Assembly: GCF_006782915.1 (NCBI RefSeq)
Contig: NZ_VCNP01000030.1
Location: forward strand, 62,001 to 126,000
DNA from: Streptomyces calvus
GTDB lineage: Bacteria > Actinomycetota > Actinomycetes > Streptomycetales > Streptomycetaceae
Direction: 5' to 3'
Length of the DNA stretch: 64,000 bases
Below, in pieces: positions 48,756 through 57,379 of the stretch (positions are counted from its first letter, which is position 1; every line of letters starts with the position of its first letter). Below the pieces are notes generated by a model that saw only the letters and a list, made by a program, of their open reading frames with translations, searched no databases and was not told the DNA's origin. The position numbers were made by a program, and so were the translations under genes.

Positions 48756-50522
48756 TCACGCCGATGCGGGACCGTCGGCCGAAAGGCCTCGGCCCGAGGG
48801 CGGGGAGTCGTCGCTGAACACGTCGTCGTACACGTCGCCGTACACGTCGTCGGAGCGGGACCCTCCGGCCGAGCCGGCCGAGCCGGCCGAGGACACGAAG
48901 GGCGGCGGCGTCGGAACGTCCAGGGCGTCACGGTCCTCGTCATCGGGCCGGGACGGACGTGACGCCGCGGGCCCGTCCTGCGAGGGCTCGCGGGACCGGC
49001 CGCCGGACGGCACGAAATCGTCGTACGAACCGCCGAGCCCGGCCGAGGGGGCACGGTCGGACGGCAGGAAGTCGTAGAGGGTGTCGCCGGGGGTGGCCGG
49101 CAGATCGTCGCCGGTGGGCCGGCGCCGGGGGAACCAGCGGGGCGGGACGGGCAGGCGGAGCCGTCGGCCCGTGGCGGGGGCGGGCCGAGGGGGTCCCGGG
49201 AGCGGTCGGGCCGGTGCGGCGGGCGTGCGGCGGCGCCAGGCGCGTACCGCCAGCGACGTGGCGGTCGCGACCAGCCCGAGCCAGGCCAGGGTCGCGGCAC
49301 CGACCTGCCACCACACCGGGCCGAACCGGGAGAGCTGCGCCACGCCCATCGGACCGCCCGCGAGCGCCGCGAGCGCGGACAGCAGGCCGGCGCACAGTCC
49401 GGCCGCCAGCACCGCCGCACCGGCCGTCCGGCCGGCCGTCCAGGCCGCCGCGTCCGGGTGTCCGCCCGTCGTCGTGACCCGGCCGACGCACCAGCCCACC
49501 ACCGCGCCCGCGGTCACCGGCACCACCGCGGCCGCCCAGTTCACCACCGTGCCCGCCCCCGCGTCCGGGACCGCCGCGAGCAGCGGGAACGGCGGCAGCA
49601 GCGGCGTGGGCGCGGCGGCCAGCGGGGTCACCGTGGCGTCCGTGCCGAGGAGGAAGCCGGGGCCCAGCGCGTACGCCGCCGCCCACACCGCGGCGTTCGG
49701 CAGCAGCGTGAGGCAGAGCAGCAGCACGGTCAGCCAGCCCGACCAGCCCTCCGTCAGCCGCACGAACGCCCCGCGGGTCTCCCCGCCGTGCCGCACCAGC
49801 GACACCGCCAGCAGCAGCGCCCCGCCGCCGGTCAGCACCGCCGTCCCGGCCGCCGCCGCCCGCGCGGCCGCACCGGGCCGGCCGTCCGGGCCGAGGATCA
49901 GATGGCGCACGCCCCGCGGCAGCACCGCGCCCAGCCCCCGCTCCCAGGGCCCGCTCGGGCGGCCGTACGCCGTCCACACTCCTGCCCCGGCGGCGGCCAC
50001 GGCGACCAGCGGCACGGACACCGCGGTCGACGGCCAGGCGGGCCGCAGCGCTCCGCCGGCGGCGTACAGCGCGGTCGGCGCGGCGACGGCGAGGTAGCCG
50101 AGGACGACGCCCGACCACGCGGTGCGGCCGGGCACCAGCGGTGCCTCGTCGCCCGCCTCCCCGTCCGCGGCGTCGCGGGCCGCGCGGCGCAGCAGCCACA
50201 CCGGCAGCGCGAGCAGCAGCAGCGGCGGGACGCCGATCGGGGCGGGGACACCGGTGAGCGTGTCGGTGCGGAGCAGTTCGCCGCCGTGCGCCAGCAGCCA
50301 CACCGACGCGGCGACGTGCAGCGCGCCGCCGGGTCCGCTGTCCGGGTAGGGCGAGCTGATCCACAGCAGCGTCACCAGCACGGTGAGGGCGGCGAGTCCG
50401 AGCACGGCCGCGAGGGCACCGCCGAGGAGGGCGGCGCCCATCCCGGGCGAGCGGTCGCGCACCCGGGTGAGCAGGGCGTCCGGGGTCGAACGGCGAGCGG
50501 TCGTCTGGGTCACGCCCGCCAT
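48756..50522 (-). CDS. perM: PerM-like cell division membrane protein (DUF6350)
   Basis: 588 aa from the ATG at 50522. Many hydrophobic segments fill residues 25-430, followed by a Pro/Arg/Asp-rich cytoplasmic tail of about 150 residues (ending in repeated AGSAG and YGDVYDD). The membrane part matches DUF6350, a family that includes M. tuberculosis PerM (Rv0955), which is needed for division and persistence and also sits between sucCD and purN. The exact role in Streptomyces is untested. It shares a 96-base divergent promoter region with the HTH-sigma gene. Confidence 0.82.
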   Translation of the reverse strand: MAGVTQTTARRSTPDALLTRVRDRSPGMGAALLGGALAAVLGLAALTVLVTLLWISSPYPDSGPGGALHVAASVWLLAHGGELLRTDTLTGVPAPIGVPPLLLLALPVWLLRRAARDAADGEAGDEAPLVPGRTAWSGVVLGYLAVAAPTALYAAGGALRPAWPSTAVSVPLVAVAAAGAGVWTAYGRPSGPWERGLGAVLPRGVRHLILGPDGRPGAAARAAAAGTAVLTGGGALLLAVSLVRHGGETRGAFVRLTEGWSGWLTVLLLCLTLLPNAAVWAAAYALGPGFLLGTDATVTPLAAAPTPLLPPFPLLAAVPDAGAGTVVNWAAAVVPVTAGAVVGWCVGRVTTTGGHPDAAAWTAGRTAGAAVLAAGLCAGLLSALAALAGGPMGVAQLSRFGPVWWQVGAATLAWLGLVATATSLAVRAWRRRTPAAPARPLPGPPRPAPATGRRLRLPVPPRWFPRRRPTGDDLPATPGDTLYDFLPSDRAPSAGLGGSYDDFVPSGGRSREPSQDGPAASRPSRPDDEDRDALDVPTPPPFVSSAGSAGSAGGSRSDDVYGDVYDDVFSDDSPPSGRGLSADGPASA

Positions 50523-50618
50523 GCTCCCAACGACACGCGCTTTCCCGGTGTAACGGGCGAAGCACCGCTGTGTCGCTCAATATACGTTTATGTACTTTTT
50601 CGTACGGAGGGGCGTCCG
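50523..50618. promoter_or_regulatory. AT-rich divergent promoter between perM and the HTH/sigma-like gene
   Basis: 96 bases with a rare AT-rich island (50578-50605). Inside it, GTAC-TTTTTC-GTAC (50592-50605) forms a short dyad next to a further CGTT/ATGT stretch. GGAGGGG (50606-50612) is the Shine-Dalgarno of the rightward gene. The dyad could be an autoregulatory operator. Confidence 0.45.
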
Positions 50619-52121
50619 GTGACGAGGAGCCGCCCTACCACCCCACTCCCCCCGCCCAAGGAACGCCGACGCCTGCGCGAGGCGAGTGCGCTGACGCGGG
50701 CTCAGCTCGCCGAGCGGGTCGGCGTCCGGCCCGAGACGGTGCGCGCGTGGGAGTCCGGGCGCAGCGCACCGCGCGGCCGGAAGGGGGAGGCGTACGCGAA
50801 ACTGCTGGCCGGTCTGGCCGCGTCGGCGGACGGGACCGGCGCCGGGAACGGCACCGGGAGCGGTGACCGTGCCGGTGGCGGTGCCGACGCCGGGGCGTCG
50901 TCCGGGCCGGGGCGTCAGGAGGCGGCGGGTCCGGCGGTCGTGACGGTGCGTCTGGAGGAGAAGGGGCCCGGACGCCGGGGCACCGGAACGGTCGCGCCGG
51001 AGCCCTCGGCGTTCGTCCGGACGCCCCCACCGCCGTCGGCGCGGCCCACCGCCGACCCGGCACCCTCGACGGCCCCGGAATCCTCCACGGCCCTGCAACC
51101 CACCACGAACCCGCCACCCTCCGCGGATCCAGAACCCGCCACGGCCGCCGAGCCCTTGACGGACCCGGGCCCCTCCACCGCCCCGAACCCGTTCACGGAC
51201 CCGGACCCCTCCACGGACCCGGACCCCTCCACGGGCCCAGACCCCTCCACGGCCCCGGAAGCCTCCACGGCCCCGGCCACTTCCGCGGACGCCCCGGAAC
51301 CCGCCACGGACCCCGAACGCTCCGCCGGCCTGACGCCCGCTCAAGCCTTCGACGCCCTCTACTCCTTCTGCGCTCCCGCGCTCGTGCGGCAGACCTATCT
51401 GCTCACCGGCCGCCGCGACCTGGCCCGCGAGTCCGTCGAGCGTGCCTTCCAGCGGGCCTGGGACCGCTGGCCCGAGGTGGCCCGCGACCCGGATCCGGCC
51501 GGCTGGGTGCGGGCGGCGGCGTACGAGTGGGCGCTCTCCCCGTGGCACCGCTTCCGCCGCCACCGGCAGCCCGAGCCGCCGCCGCCCGACGCCTCGGACC
51601 GTGCGCTCCTCCAGGCCCTGCTGGACCTGCCGCCGCCGTACCGCCGCACGCTGCTGCTGTACGACGGCGTCGGCCTCGACCTGCCCGACACGGCGGCGGA
51701 GACGGAGGCCAGCACGGTGGCGACGGCCGGCCGGCTGCTGCACGCGCGCGAGGCCGTCGCCGCGCTCCTGCCGGACCTGGCCGATCCGCACCTGCTGTAC
51801 CGGCGGCTGGCCGAGCTGGCCTCCACCGCGCGGCTGCGGGCCGCCGAGCCGCCGGCGGTGCGCGGCGGCAGCGAACGCCGGGCCCGCTTCTGGACCCGGG
51901 CCGCCATCGCCTTCACCGTCGCCCTGATCGGCACCACGGCGCTCACCCTGCGCACGGCCCCGACCGAGTACGTACCGCCGGTGCCGCCGGGCGAGACGGT
52001 CCGGGGCGTGCCGCCGCGTGTGGCACCCGGACCCCTGTCGGAGGACGAGCGGGAGCTGCGCGCCCGGCTGCGCGAGCAGTTCGCACGCGGTCCGGAGCGG
52101 CTGGCCCCGCAGGCCCGCTGA
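50619..52121 (+). CDS. HTH (XRE) protein fused to a sigma-70-like region and a membrane segment
   Basis: 500 aa from a GTG with GGAGGGG upstream. An XRE HTH (about 17-62: LREASALTRAQLAERVGVRPETVRAWESG) is followed by a low-complexity linker (about 95-235) with repeats such as DPDPSTDPDPSTGPDPST. Next comes a segment like ECF sigma region 2 (AFDALYSFCAPALVRQTYLLTG, RESVERAFQRAWDRW) and a region 4-like part (ALLDLPPPYRRTLLLYDGVGLDLPDTAAET). One membrane segment (about 427-446) and a short extracellular tail end it. Usual regions are shortened, so promoter recognition is unproven. It is monocistronic. Confidence 0.78.
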   Translation: MTRSRPTTPLPPPKERRRLREASALTRAQLAERVGVRPETVRAWESGRSAPRGRKGEAYAKLLAGLAASADGTGAGNGTGSGDRAGGGADAGASSGPGRQEAAGPAVVTVRLEEKGPGRRGTGTVAPEPSAFVRTPPPPSARPTADPAPSTAPESSTALQPTTNPPPSADPEPATAAEPLTDPGPSTAPNPFTDPDPSTDPDPSTGPDPSTAPEASTAPATSADAPEPATDPERSAGLTPAQAFDALYSFCAPALVRQTYLLTGRRDLARESVERAFQRAWDRWPEVARDPDPAGWVRAAAYEWALSPWHRFRRHRQPEPPPPDASDRALLQALLDLPPPYRRTLLLYDGVGLDLPDTAAETEASTVATAGRLLHAREAVAALLPDLADPHLLYRRLAELASTARLRAAEPPAVRGGSERRARFWTRAAIAFTVALIGTTALTLRTAPTEYVPPVPPGETVRGVPPRVAPGPLSEDERELRARLREQFARGPERLAPQAR

Positions 52122-52153
52122 CGGCACCGGCCCGAGCCCCGTCCGCAAACGAC

Positions 52154-52190
52154 GGTGGGCCCGTCCCCCCTCGCGGGGAACGGGCCCACC
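52154..52190. terminator. Terminator between the HTH/sigma-like gene and convergent sucD
   Basis: A perfect 11-bp stem (52154-52164 with 52180-52190) with a C-rich/G-rich inner loop that can pair further, 33 bases after one stop and 25 bases from the other. Confidence 0.82.
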
Positions 52191-52214
52191 CGTGCCGTAC
52201 TGCGTGCCGGTGAC

Positions 52215-53099
52215 TCAGCCGGCGAGGATCGCGCGCGCCAGCTTGGCCGTCTCGGTCGGCGTCTTGCCGACCTTGACGCCGGCGGCCTCGAGGGCCTCCT
52301 TCTTGGCGGCGGCCGTGCCGGAGGAGCCGGAGACGATGGCGCCGGCGTGGCCCATGGTCTTGCCCTCGGGCGCGGTGAAGCCCGCGACGTAGCCGACGAC
52401 CGGCTTCTTCACGTTCTCCTTGATGTAGGCCGCGGCCCGCTCCTCGGCGTCGCCGCCGATCTCACCGATCATCACGATCAGGTCGGTGTCGGGGTCGGCC
52501 TCGAACGCGGCGAGCGCGTCGATGTGCGTGGTGCCGATGACCGGGTCGCCACCGATGCCGACGGCCGAGGAGAAGCCGATGTCACGCAGCTCGTACATCA
52601 TCTGGTACGTCAGCGTGCCGGACTTCGAGACCAGGCCGATGCGGCCCGGCTTGGTGATGTCGCCGGGGATGATGCCGGCGTTCGACTGGCCGGGGCTGAT
52701 CAGGCCCGGGCAGTTCGGGCCGATGATCCGGGTCTTGTTGCCCTTCTCCACGGCGTACGCGTAGAACGCGGCGGAGTCGTGCACCGCGATGCCCTCGGTG
52801 ATGACGACCGCGAGCGGGATCTCGGCGTCGATCGCCTCGACGACGGCGGCCTTGGCGAAGGCCGGCGGGACGAAGAGGACGGACACGTTGGCGCCGGTCT
52901 TCTCCATGGCCTCGGCGACCGTGCCGAAGACGGGGATCTCGGTGCCGTCGATGTCGACGGAGGTGCCCGCCTTGCGCGGGTTCACGCCGCCGACGATGTT
53001 CGTGCCGTCGCCCAGCATGAGCTTGGTGTGCTTCATGCCCGTGGCACCGGTCATGCCCTGGACGATGACCTTGCTGTCCTTGTTGAGGAAGATAGCCAT
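52215..53099 (-). CDS. sucD: Succinyl-CoA synthetase alpha subunit
   Basis: 294 aa. The CoA-binding N-terminal domain begins [20 protein letters not shown], and [17 protein letters not shown] and the phospho-His region [14 protein letters not shown] hold the active-site His. With SucC it makes ATP or GTP from succinyl-CoA in the TCA cycle. It starts 21 bases after sucC and is followed by a shared terminator. Confidence 0.96.
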   Translation of the reverse strand: MAIFLNKDSKVIVQGMTGATGMKHTKLMLGDGTNIVGGVNPRKAGTSVDIDGTEIPVFGTVAEAMEKTGANVSVLFVPPAFAKAAVVEAIDAEIPLAVVITEGIAVHDSAAFYAYAVEKGNKTRIIGPNCPGLISPGQSNAGIIPGDITKPGRIGLVSKSGTLTYQMMYELRDIGFSSAVGIGGDPVIGTTHIDALAAFEADPDTDLIVMIGEIGGDAEERAAAYIKENVKKPVVGYVAGFTAPEGKTMGHAGAIVSGSSGTAAAKKEALEAAGVKVGKTPTETAKLARAILAG

Positions 53100-53120
53100 G
53101 GCTGTTTAGTCCCTCGTCCC

Positions 53121-54299
53121 TTACTTCGCAGCCGCGAGCTCGGCGGCCTTGTCGGCCGCGCCGTCCATGGTGTCCACGCGCTGGACCAGCGGGTGGTTGG
53201 CGTCGGAGAGGATCTTGCGACCCAGCTCGGCGTTGTTGCCGTCGAGGCGGACGACCAGCGGCTTGGTGACTTCCTCACCGCGGTCCGCGAGCAGCTGCAG
53301 CGCCTGCACGATGCCGTTGGCGACCTCGTCGCAGGCGGTGATGCCGCCGAAGACGTTGACGAAGACGGACTTGACGTCCGGGTCGCCGAGGATGATCTCC
53401 AGGCCGTTCGCCATCACGGCGGCGGAGGCGCCACCGCCGATGTCGAGGAAGTTGGCGGGCTTGACGCCGCCGTGGGCCTCACCGGCGTAGGCGACGACGT
53501 CCAGGGTGCTCATGACGAGACCCGCGCCGTTGCCGATGATGCCGACCTCGCCGTCGAGCTTGACGTAGTTGAGGTTCTTCTCCTTGGCGGCGGCCTCCAG
53601 CGGGTTGGCCGCGGCCTTGTCCTGGAGGGCCTCGTGCTCCGGGTGACGGAACTCGGCGTTGTCGTCCAGGGTCACCTTGCCGTCGAGGGCGATGACGTCA
53701 CCGGAGGCGACCTTGGCCAGCGGGTTGACCTCGACGAGGAGGGCGTCCTCGTCGACGAAGGTCTTCCACAGGGTGACCAGGACGTCGGCGACCTTGTCGG
53801 CGACCTCGGCCGGGAAGTTCGCGGCCTCGACGATCTCGCGGGCCTTGGCCGGGGTCACACCCTCGTTGGCGTCGATCGGGGTCTTGGCGACGGCCTCGGG
53901 GCGGGTGGCCGCCACCTCCTCGATGTCCATGCCGCCCTCGACGGAGGCGATGGAGAGGAAGGTGCGGTTGGCACGGTCCAGGAGGAAGGAGACGTAGTAC
54001 TCCTCGAGGATCTCCGGAGCGGTCTCGGCGATCATCACCTTGTGGACCGTGTGGCCCTTGATGTCCATGCCGAGGATGTCCGTCGCGCGGGCGACGGCCT
54101 CGTCCGGGGTGGCGGCGAGCTTCACGCCACCGGCCTTGCCGCGGCCACCGACCTTCACCTGGGCCTTGACGACGGACTTGCCACCGAGACGCTCGGTGGC
54201 TGCGCGGGCCGCCTCAGGCGTGTCGATGACTTCACCGGCCAGCACCGGTACATCGTGCTTGGCGAAGAGGTCCCTCGCCTGGTACTCGAACAGGTCCAC
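53121..54299 (-). CDS. sucC: Succinyl-CoA synthetase beta subunit
   Basis: 392 aa. An ATP-grasp domain begins [20 protein letters not shown], the standard SucC start, with [19 protein letters not shown] for nucleotide binding. [13 protein letters not shown] and [11 protein letters not shown] are the family signatures, and the C-terminal [17 protein letters not shown] segment is complete. It is the first gene of sucCD. The 510 bases upstream should hold the promoter. Confidence 0.96.
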   Translation of the reverse strand: MDLFEYQARDLFAKHDVPVLAGEVIDTPEAARAATERLGGKSVVKAQVKVGGRGKAGGVKLAATPDEAVARATDILGMDIKGHTVHKVMIAETAPEILEEYYVSFLLDRANRTFLSIASVEGGMDIEEVAATRPEAVAKTPIDANEGVTPAKAREIVEAANFPAEVADKVADVLVTLWKTFVDEDALLVEVNPLAKVASGDVIALDGKVTLDDNAEFRHPEHEALQDKAAANPLEAAAKEKNLNYVKLDGEVGIIGNGAGLVMSTLDVVAYAGEAHGGVKPANFLDIGGGASAAVMANGLEIILGDPDVKSVFVNVFGGITACDEVANGIVQALQLLADRGEEVTKPLVVRLDGNNAELGRKILSDANHPLVQRVDTMDGAADKAAELAAAK

Positions 54300-54534
54300 G
54301 CGCTTCCGTCCCTATCAGTGATCTTGCGGTTCGTTGGATGCGTGGGCGTGCCGCGAAGGGCAACGTGACGTCCGCTGTGTCACAAGGGAGGCGCACACGG
54401 TGTCCGAGCGCGCGGCATGTCCGTCTCGCAGGTTATCGCCGCTTGGGGGGCCTCTCTAAATCGCGAGTCACACGTGAGCGGTGATACCTGTCACATGATG
54501 CCGCGATCTCTGGCACGGCGTGCCGGAAGTGAGA

Positions 54535-54568
54535 GGCCTCACCGGGCTGGGGCTGGCCCGGTGAGGCC
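54535..54568. terminator. Perfect 13-bp hairpin
   Basis: Arms 54535-54547 and 54556-54568 pair without mismatch around an 8-base loop. It lies between the end of the repetitive-protein gene (minus) and the sucC promoter, so it probably stops leftward transcription into sucC. Confidence 0.65.
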
Positions 54569-54670
54569 CTGTGGAACAACCCGGACGGGCGGCGAAGGCC
54601 CTGCTCTCCGGGTGTGGCGCGGCCGGCCCCCACCCCTTCGGGGGCCGTTCGCTCCTCCGCCGGGTTGCGA

Positions 54671-54701
54671 CGGGACCGGCCGACGGCTTTCGGCGGTCCC
54701 G
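54671..54701. terminator. Hairpin with 12 paired bases and one bulge
   Basis: CGGGACC pairs with GGTCCCG and GCCGA with TCGGC inside it, leaving one bulged G. It lies about 109 bases after the stop of the repetitive secreted protein gene. Confidence 0.55.
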
Positions 54702-54809
54702 TGCCCGAGACCCTGCGGAGTCGTTTTATTACCCGCGAGTTCTACCCGTGAGTCACGTCGGGGGTGACGGGTGGAACGGGTGCGTCGCCCGGCGTACCGG
54801 GCCACGGGG

Positions 54810-57173
54810 TCAGACGTTGTACGTCGTGCCGTACGCGCCCTGCACGTAGCCCGGGGTGACGGACTCGGCGACGCCCTCGGTCCCGGTGACCGCGTGACCG
54901 GCGAGCAGGTCCGCCTCGGCCCGGACGGTGCCGGACAGGTCCTGCGCGAACGGCGCCGCCTGCCCCGCCACGCCGTACGCGAACGGCGCGGCCTCGTCCG
55001 CCACCCCGCCCGCGAACGGCTGGACGTCCGCGGCGACGCCGTACGCCAGCGCGGAGGCGCTGCCGCCGACGCCCTCGGCGAGGTGCCCGGCCGTTCCGGT
55101 GACGGTGTCCACGACCGGCTGGACCGTGCCGGTGACCCCGGCCGCGAACGGCGGCACCTCCTCCACGACGCCCTGCGCGAACGGGTCCACGTGCCCGGTC
55201 ACGCCGTACGCCAGCGGCGGCACCTGCGCGGCGGTACCGCCGGCGAAGGCGTGCACGTCGCCGGAGACGCCGTACGCCAGGCCGCCCGCGTCCGCGACGG
55301 CCTGCCCGGCGACGGGCAGCACGCCGTCCACCGCGGCGTCGGCGACCGGAGGCAGCACCGCGCCCGTGGTGTCGGCGACGGCCCACCCGGCCAGACCGGT
55401 GGCGTACGGCGGCACGTCGGCGGCGACGCCACCGGCGGCGTACCGGGCGTCGGCGACGGCGCCGGTCACGACCGGCGTCGCACCGGCGGCCGTGCCGTCG
55501 GCCACCGCCCGCACCTCGGTGACCGCGCCGGCCGCCACCGGCGGCACGTTCCGCGCCACGCCGTCCGCGACCGGCCGGACGTCCCCGACCAGGCCGTACG
55601 CCACGGCGGTCGCGGCGTCGACCGCGTGCCCGGCCGCCTGCGCGGTGCCGTCGACGGCGTATCCGGCGACCGGGGCCGTCCCGTACGCCGCGTGCACGGC
55701 GGTCGCGGCGGCACCGTCCACGGCGGCACCGGCGACCGGCGTCGCGTCCCCGACGGTCTGCTGGGCGACGGGCACCGCTCCGGCCACGGCCTGCCCGGCC
55801 AACGGCAGGGCCCCGGCAACGGCCGCCCCGGCGACCGGCGGCACGACGGCCCGCACGGTCTCGTCGGCGACGACGGCGGCCACGTCGGTGGCGGTACCGG
55901 CCGCGGCGGTGACCGTGCCGGTGACGGTACCTGTGGCGGTCGTGACGGTGCCGGTCAGGTGCGCCGGAACGCCGGAGACGGCGGCGTGTGCGGCGTCGGT
56001 GACGGCGGCGGTGTGGCGGTCGGCCGTACCCGCGACGGTCGTAGCGGCGCCGGTCAGGTGGGCCGGAACGCCGGAGACGGTGGCGTGTGCGGCGTCGGTG
56101 ACGGCGGCGGTGTGGCGGTCGGCCGTACCCGCGACGGTCGTAGCGGCGCCGGTGAGGTGCGCCGGAACACCGGAGACGGCGGCGTGTGCGGCGTCGGTGA
56201 CGGCGGTGGTGTGGCGGTCGGCTGTGCCCGCGACGGTGCCCGCCGCGGTCGTTGCCGTGCCGGTGACGTGGCCGGGGACGTTCCAGGCGGCGGCGCGGGT
56301 GGCGTCGACGACGGCCGTCGCCTCGCCCGCGGCCGTACCCGCGACAGTCGTGACGGTGCCGGTCAGGTGCGCCGGAACGCCGGAGACGGCGGCGTGTGCG
56401 GCGTCGGTGACGGCGGTCGCCTCGGCCCCGGCCGTGCCCGCGGCACGGGTCGCGGCGGTGGAGGCGGTGCCGGTGACGCGGGCGGGGACGCCCCAGACCG
56501 CGGCACGCGCGGCGTCGGTGACGGCCCCGGCCTCGCCCTCTGCCGTGCCGGTGGCGTCGGCCGCGTGGTCCTGCACGCCGTCGCCGGTGCCCTCGACCAC
56601 CGCGAGGACGTGCCGCTCGAGCTCGGGGGCGAAGGCGGCGAGAGGGCCGAAGAGGTAGTCGACCGTGTCCTGCGCGGCGACGGCGGCGGCCAGGTCGGAC
56701 ACGGCCGTACCGGCGGTCGCCTCGGCCTGCCCGGCCACGTCGCCGGCCGCGCGCTGCGCGTCCTGCGCGGCCCGCGCGGCCTTGGCGCCCTCGAAGGCGG
56801 CAGCGCCCTTGAGCCCGGACACGCGCGGGGTGGTGACGTCGGGGGTCGTCGCCCGGGCAGTGGCCCCGGCGTCTGCGGCCGTGTCGCTCGCCGTGCCGTT
56901 CGCCGTGCCGACGGTGTCGGTCACCGCGCCGGTGACGGACTCGACGACCGTGCCGAGCATGTCGGTGACGCCGCCGGTGTCCGCCTTGACGGCGGTGTCC
57001 GCGGCGTCGCTGGAGTCCGTGGCGTCGACACCGATGCCTATGTCGGCGCCCGCGTCCGGGGCCGAGACGGAGAGCAGGGGCAGTTCGTCGGCGCTCGCGG
57101 AGGCCGAGCCGAGGGCCCAGGCCCCGGTGACACCGGCGGCGATGACGATGGAACGGCGGATGTTCTTGTTCAT
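54810..57173 (-). CDS. Large secreted Ala/Val/Gly/Thr-rich repeat protein
   Basis: 787 aa from the ATG at 57173. A signal peptide is clear (IVIAAGVTGAWALGSASASA). After about 190 non-repetitive, Ala-rich residues come roughly seven units of about 33 residues (about 210-420) of the type AVTDAAHAAVSGVPAHLTG followed by TTVAGTADRHT; the best copies repeat at the DNA level with a 99-base period. The C-terminal half is built of shorter, looser repeats such as LAYGVTGHVDPFAQGV and FAYGVAGQAAPFA. No enzyme motif, membrane anchor, LPxTG or Cys is visible. It may form an extended extracellular or cell-surface structure. Family not recognised. Confidence 0.75.
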   Translation of the reverse strand: MNKNIRRSIVIAAGVTGAWALGSASASADELPLLSVSAPDAGADIGIGVDATDSSDAADTAVKADTGGVTDMLGTVVESVTGAVTDTVGTANGTASDTAADAGATARATTPDVTTPRVSGLKGAAAFEGAKAARAAQDAQRAAGDVAGQAEATAGTAVSDLAAAVAAQDTVDYLFGPLAAFAPELERHVLAVVEGTGDGVQDHAADATGTAEGEAGAVTDAARAAVWGVPARVTGTASTAATRAAGTAGAEATAVTDAAHAAVSGVPAHLTGTVTTVAGTAAGEATAVVDATRAAAWNVPGHVTGTATTAAGTVAGTADRHTTAVTDAAHAAVSGVPAHLTGAATTVAGTADRHTAAVTDAAHATVSGVPAHLTGAATTVAGTADRHTAAVTDAAHAAVSGVPAHLTGTVTTATGTVTGTVTAAAGTATDVAAVVADETVRAVVPPVAGAAVAGALPLAGQAVAGAVPVAQQTVGDATPVAGAAVDGAAATAVHAAYGTAPVAGYAVDGTAQAAGHAVDAATAVAYGLVGDVRPVADGVARNVPPVAAGAVTEVRAVADGTAAGATPVVTGAVADARYAAGGVAADVPPYATGLAGWAVADTTGAVLPPVADAAVDGVLPVAGQAVADAGGLAYGVSGDVHAFAGGTAAQVPPLAYGVTGHVDPFAQGVVEEVPPFAAGVTGTVQPVVDTVTGTAGHLAEGVGGSASALAYGVAADVQPFAGGVADEAAPFAYGVAGQAAPFAQDLSGTVRAEADLLAGHAVTGTEGVAESVTPGYVQGAYGTTYNV
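55958..56255 (-). repeat. Coding tandem repeat, 99-base unit, about three near-identical copies
   Basis: GTAGCGGCGCCGGT recurs at 56041 and 56140, and the bases between copies are nearly the same; each unit encodes 33 residues of the repetitive secreted protein. Weaker copies extend to about 56460. High identity between copies points to recent duplication or gene conversion. Confidence 0.8.
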
Positions 57174-57182
57174 CTGTACGTC

Positions 57183-57196
57183 AGATCCTTGGATCT
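57183..57196 (-). promoter_or_regulatory. Palindrome covering the ribosome binding site
   Basis: AGATCC and GGATCT flank two bases, 10 bases upstream of the ATG at 57173. On the coding strand the palindrome contains AAGGA, the only Shine-Dalgarno in view, so a small hairpin could mask it. It might also be a protein-binding site. Confidence 0.45.
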
Positions 57197-57379
57197 TGAG
57201 GTTCCGAAGGAGCCCGGTCGCGTGCGAGCGGGTTCGGAAGCGGGGGACATGTCCGGCCGCCGGGTGTGGTCCACGAGGTGGGTCCGGCGGCTTCCGTCCG
57301 GGACGCCGAGGGGGGTCCGGGCGGGCAGGCGCGCTGCGTCCTCGCGCGCGACACGGTCGCGGCGAGTCAGGACATGCCC

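Larger units (their letters stand above)
54300..54809. other. 510-base region upstream of sucC with two hairpins
   Basis: There is no gene. The part next to sucC (54300-54500) should hold its promoter; CGAGTCACACGTGAGCGG and CCTGTCACATG around 54460-54500 contain two GTCACA half-sites. Two terminator-like hairpins lie further right: 54535-54568 and 54671-54701. An AT-rich GTTTTATTACC at 54722-54732 follows the second. Confidence 0.5.
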
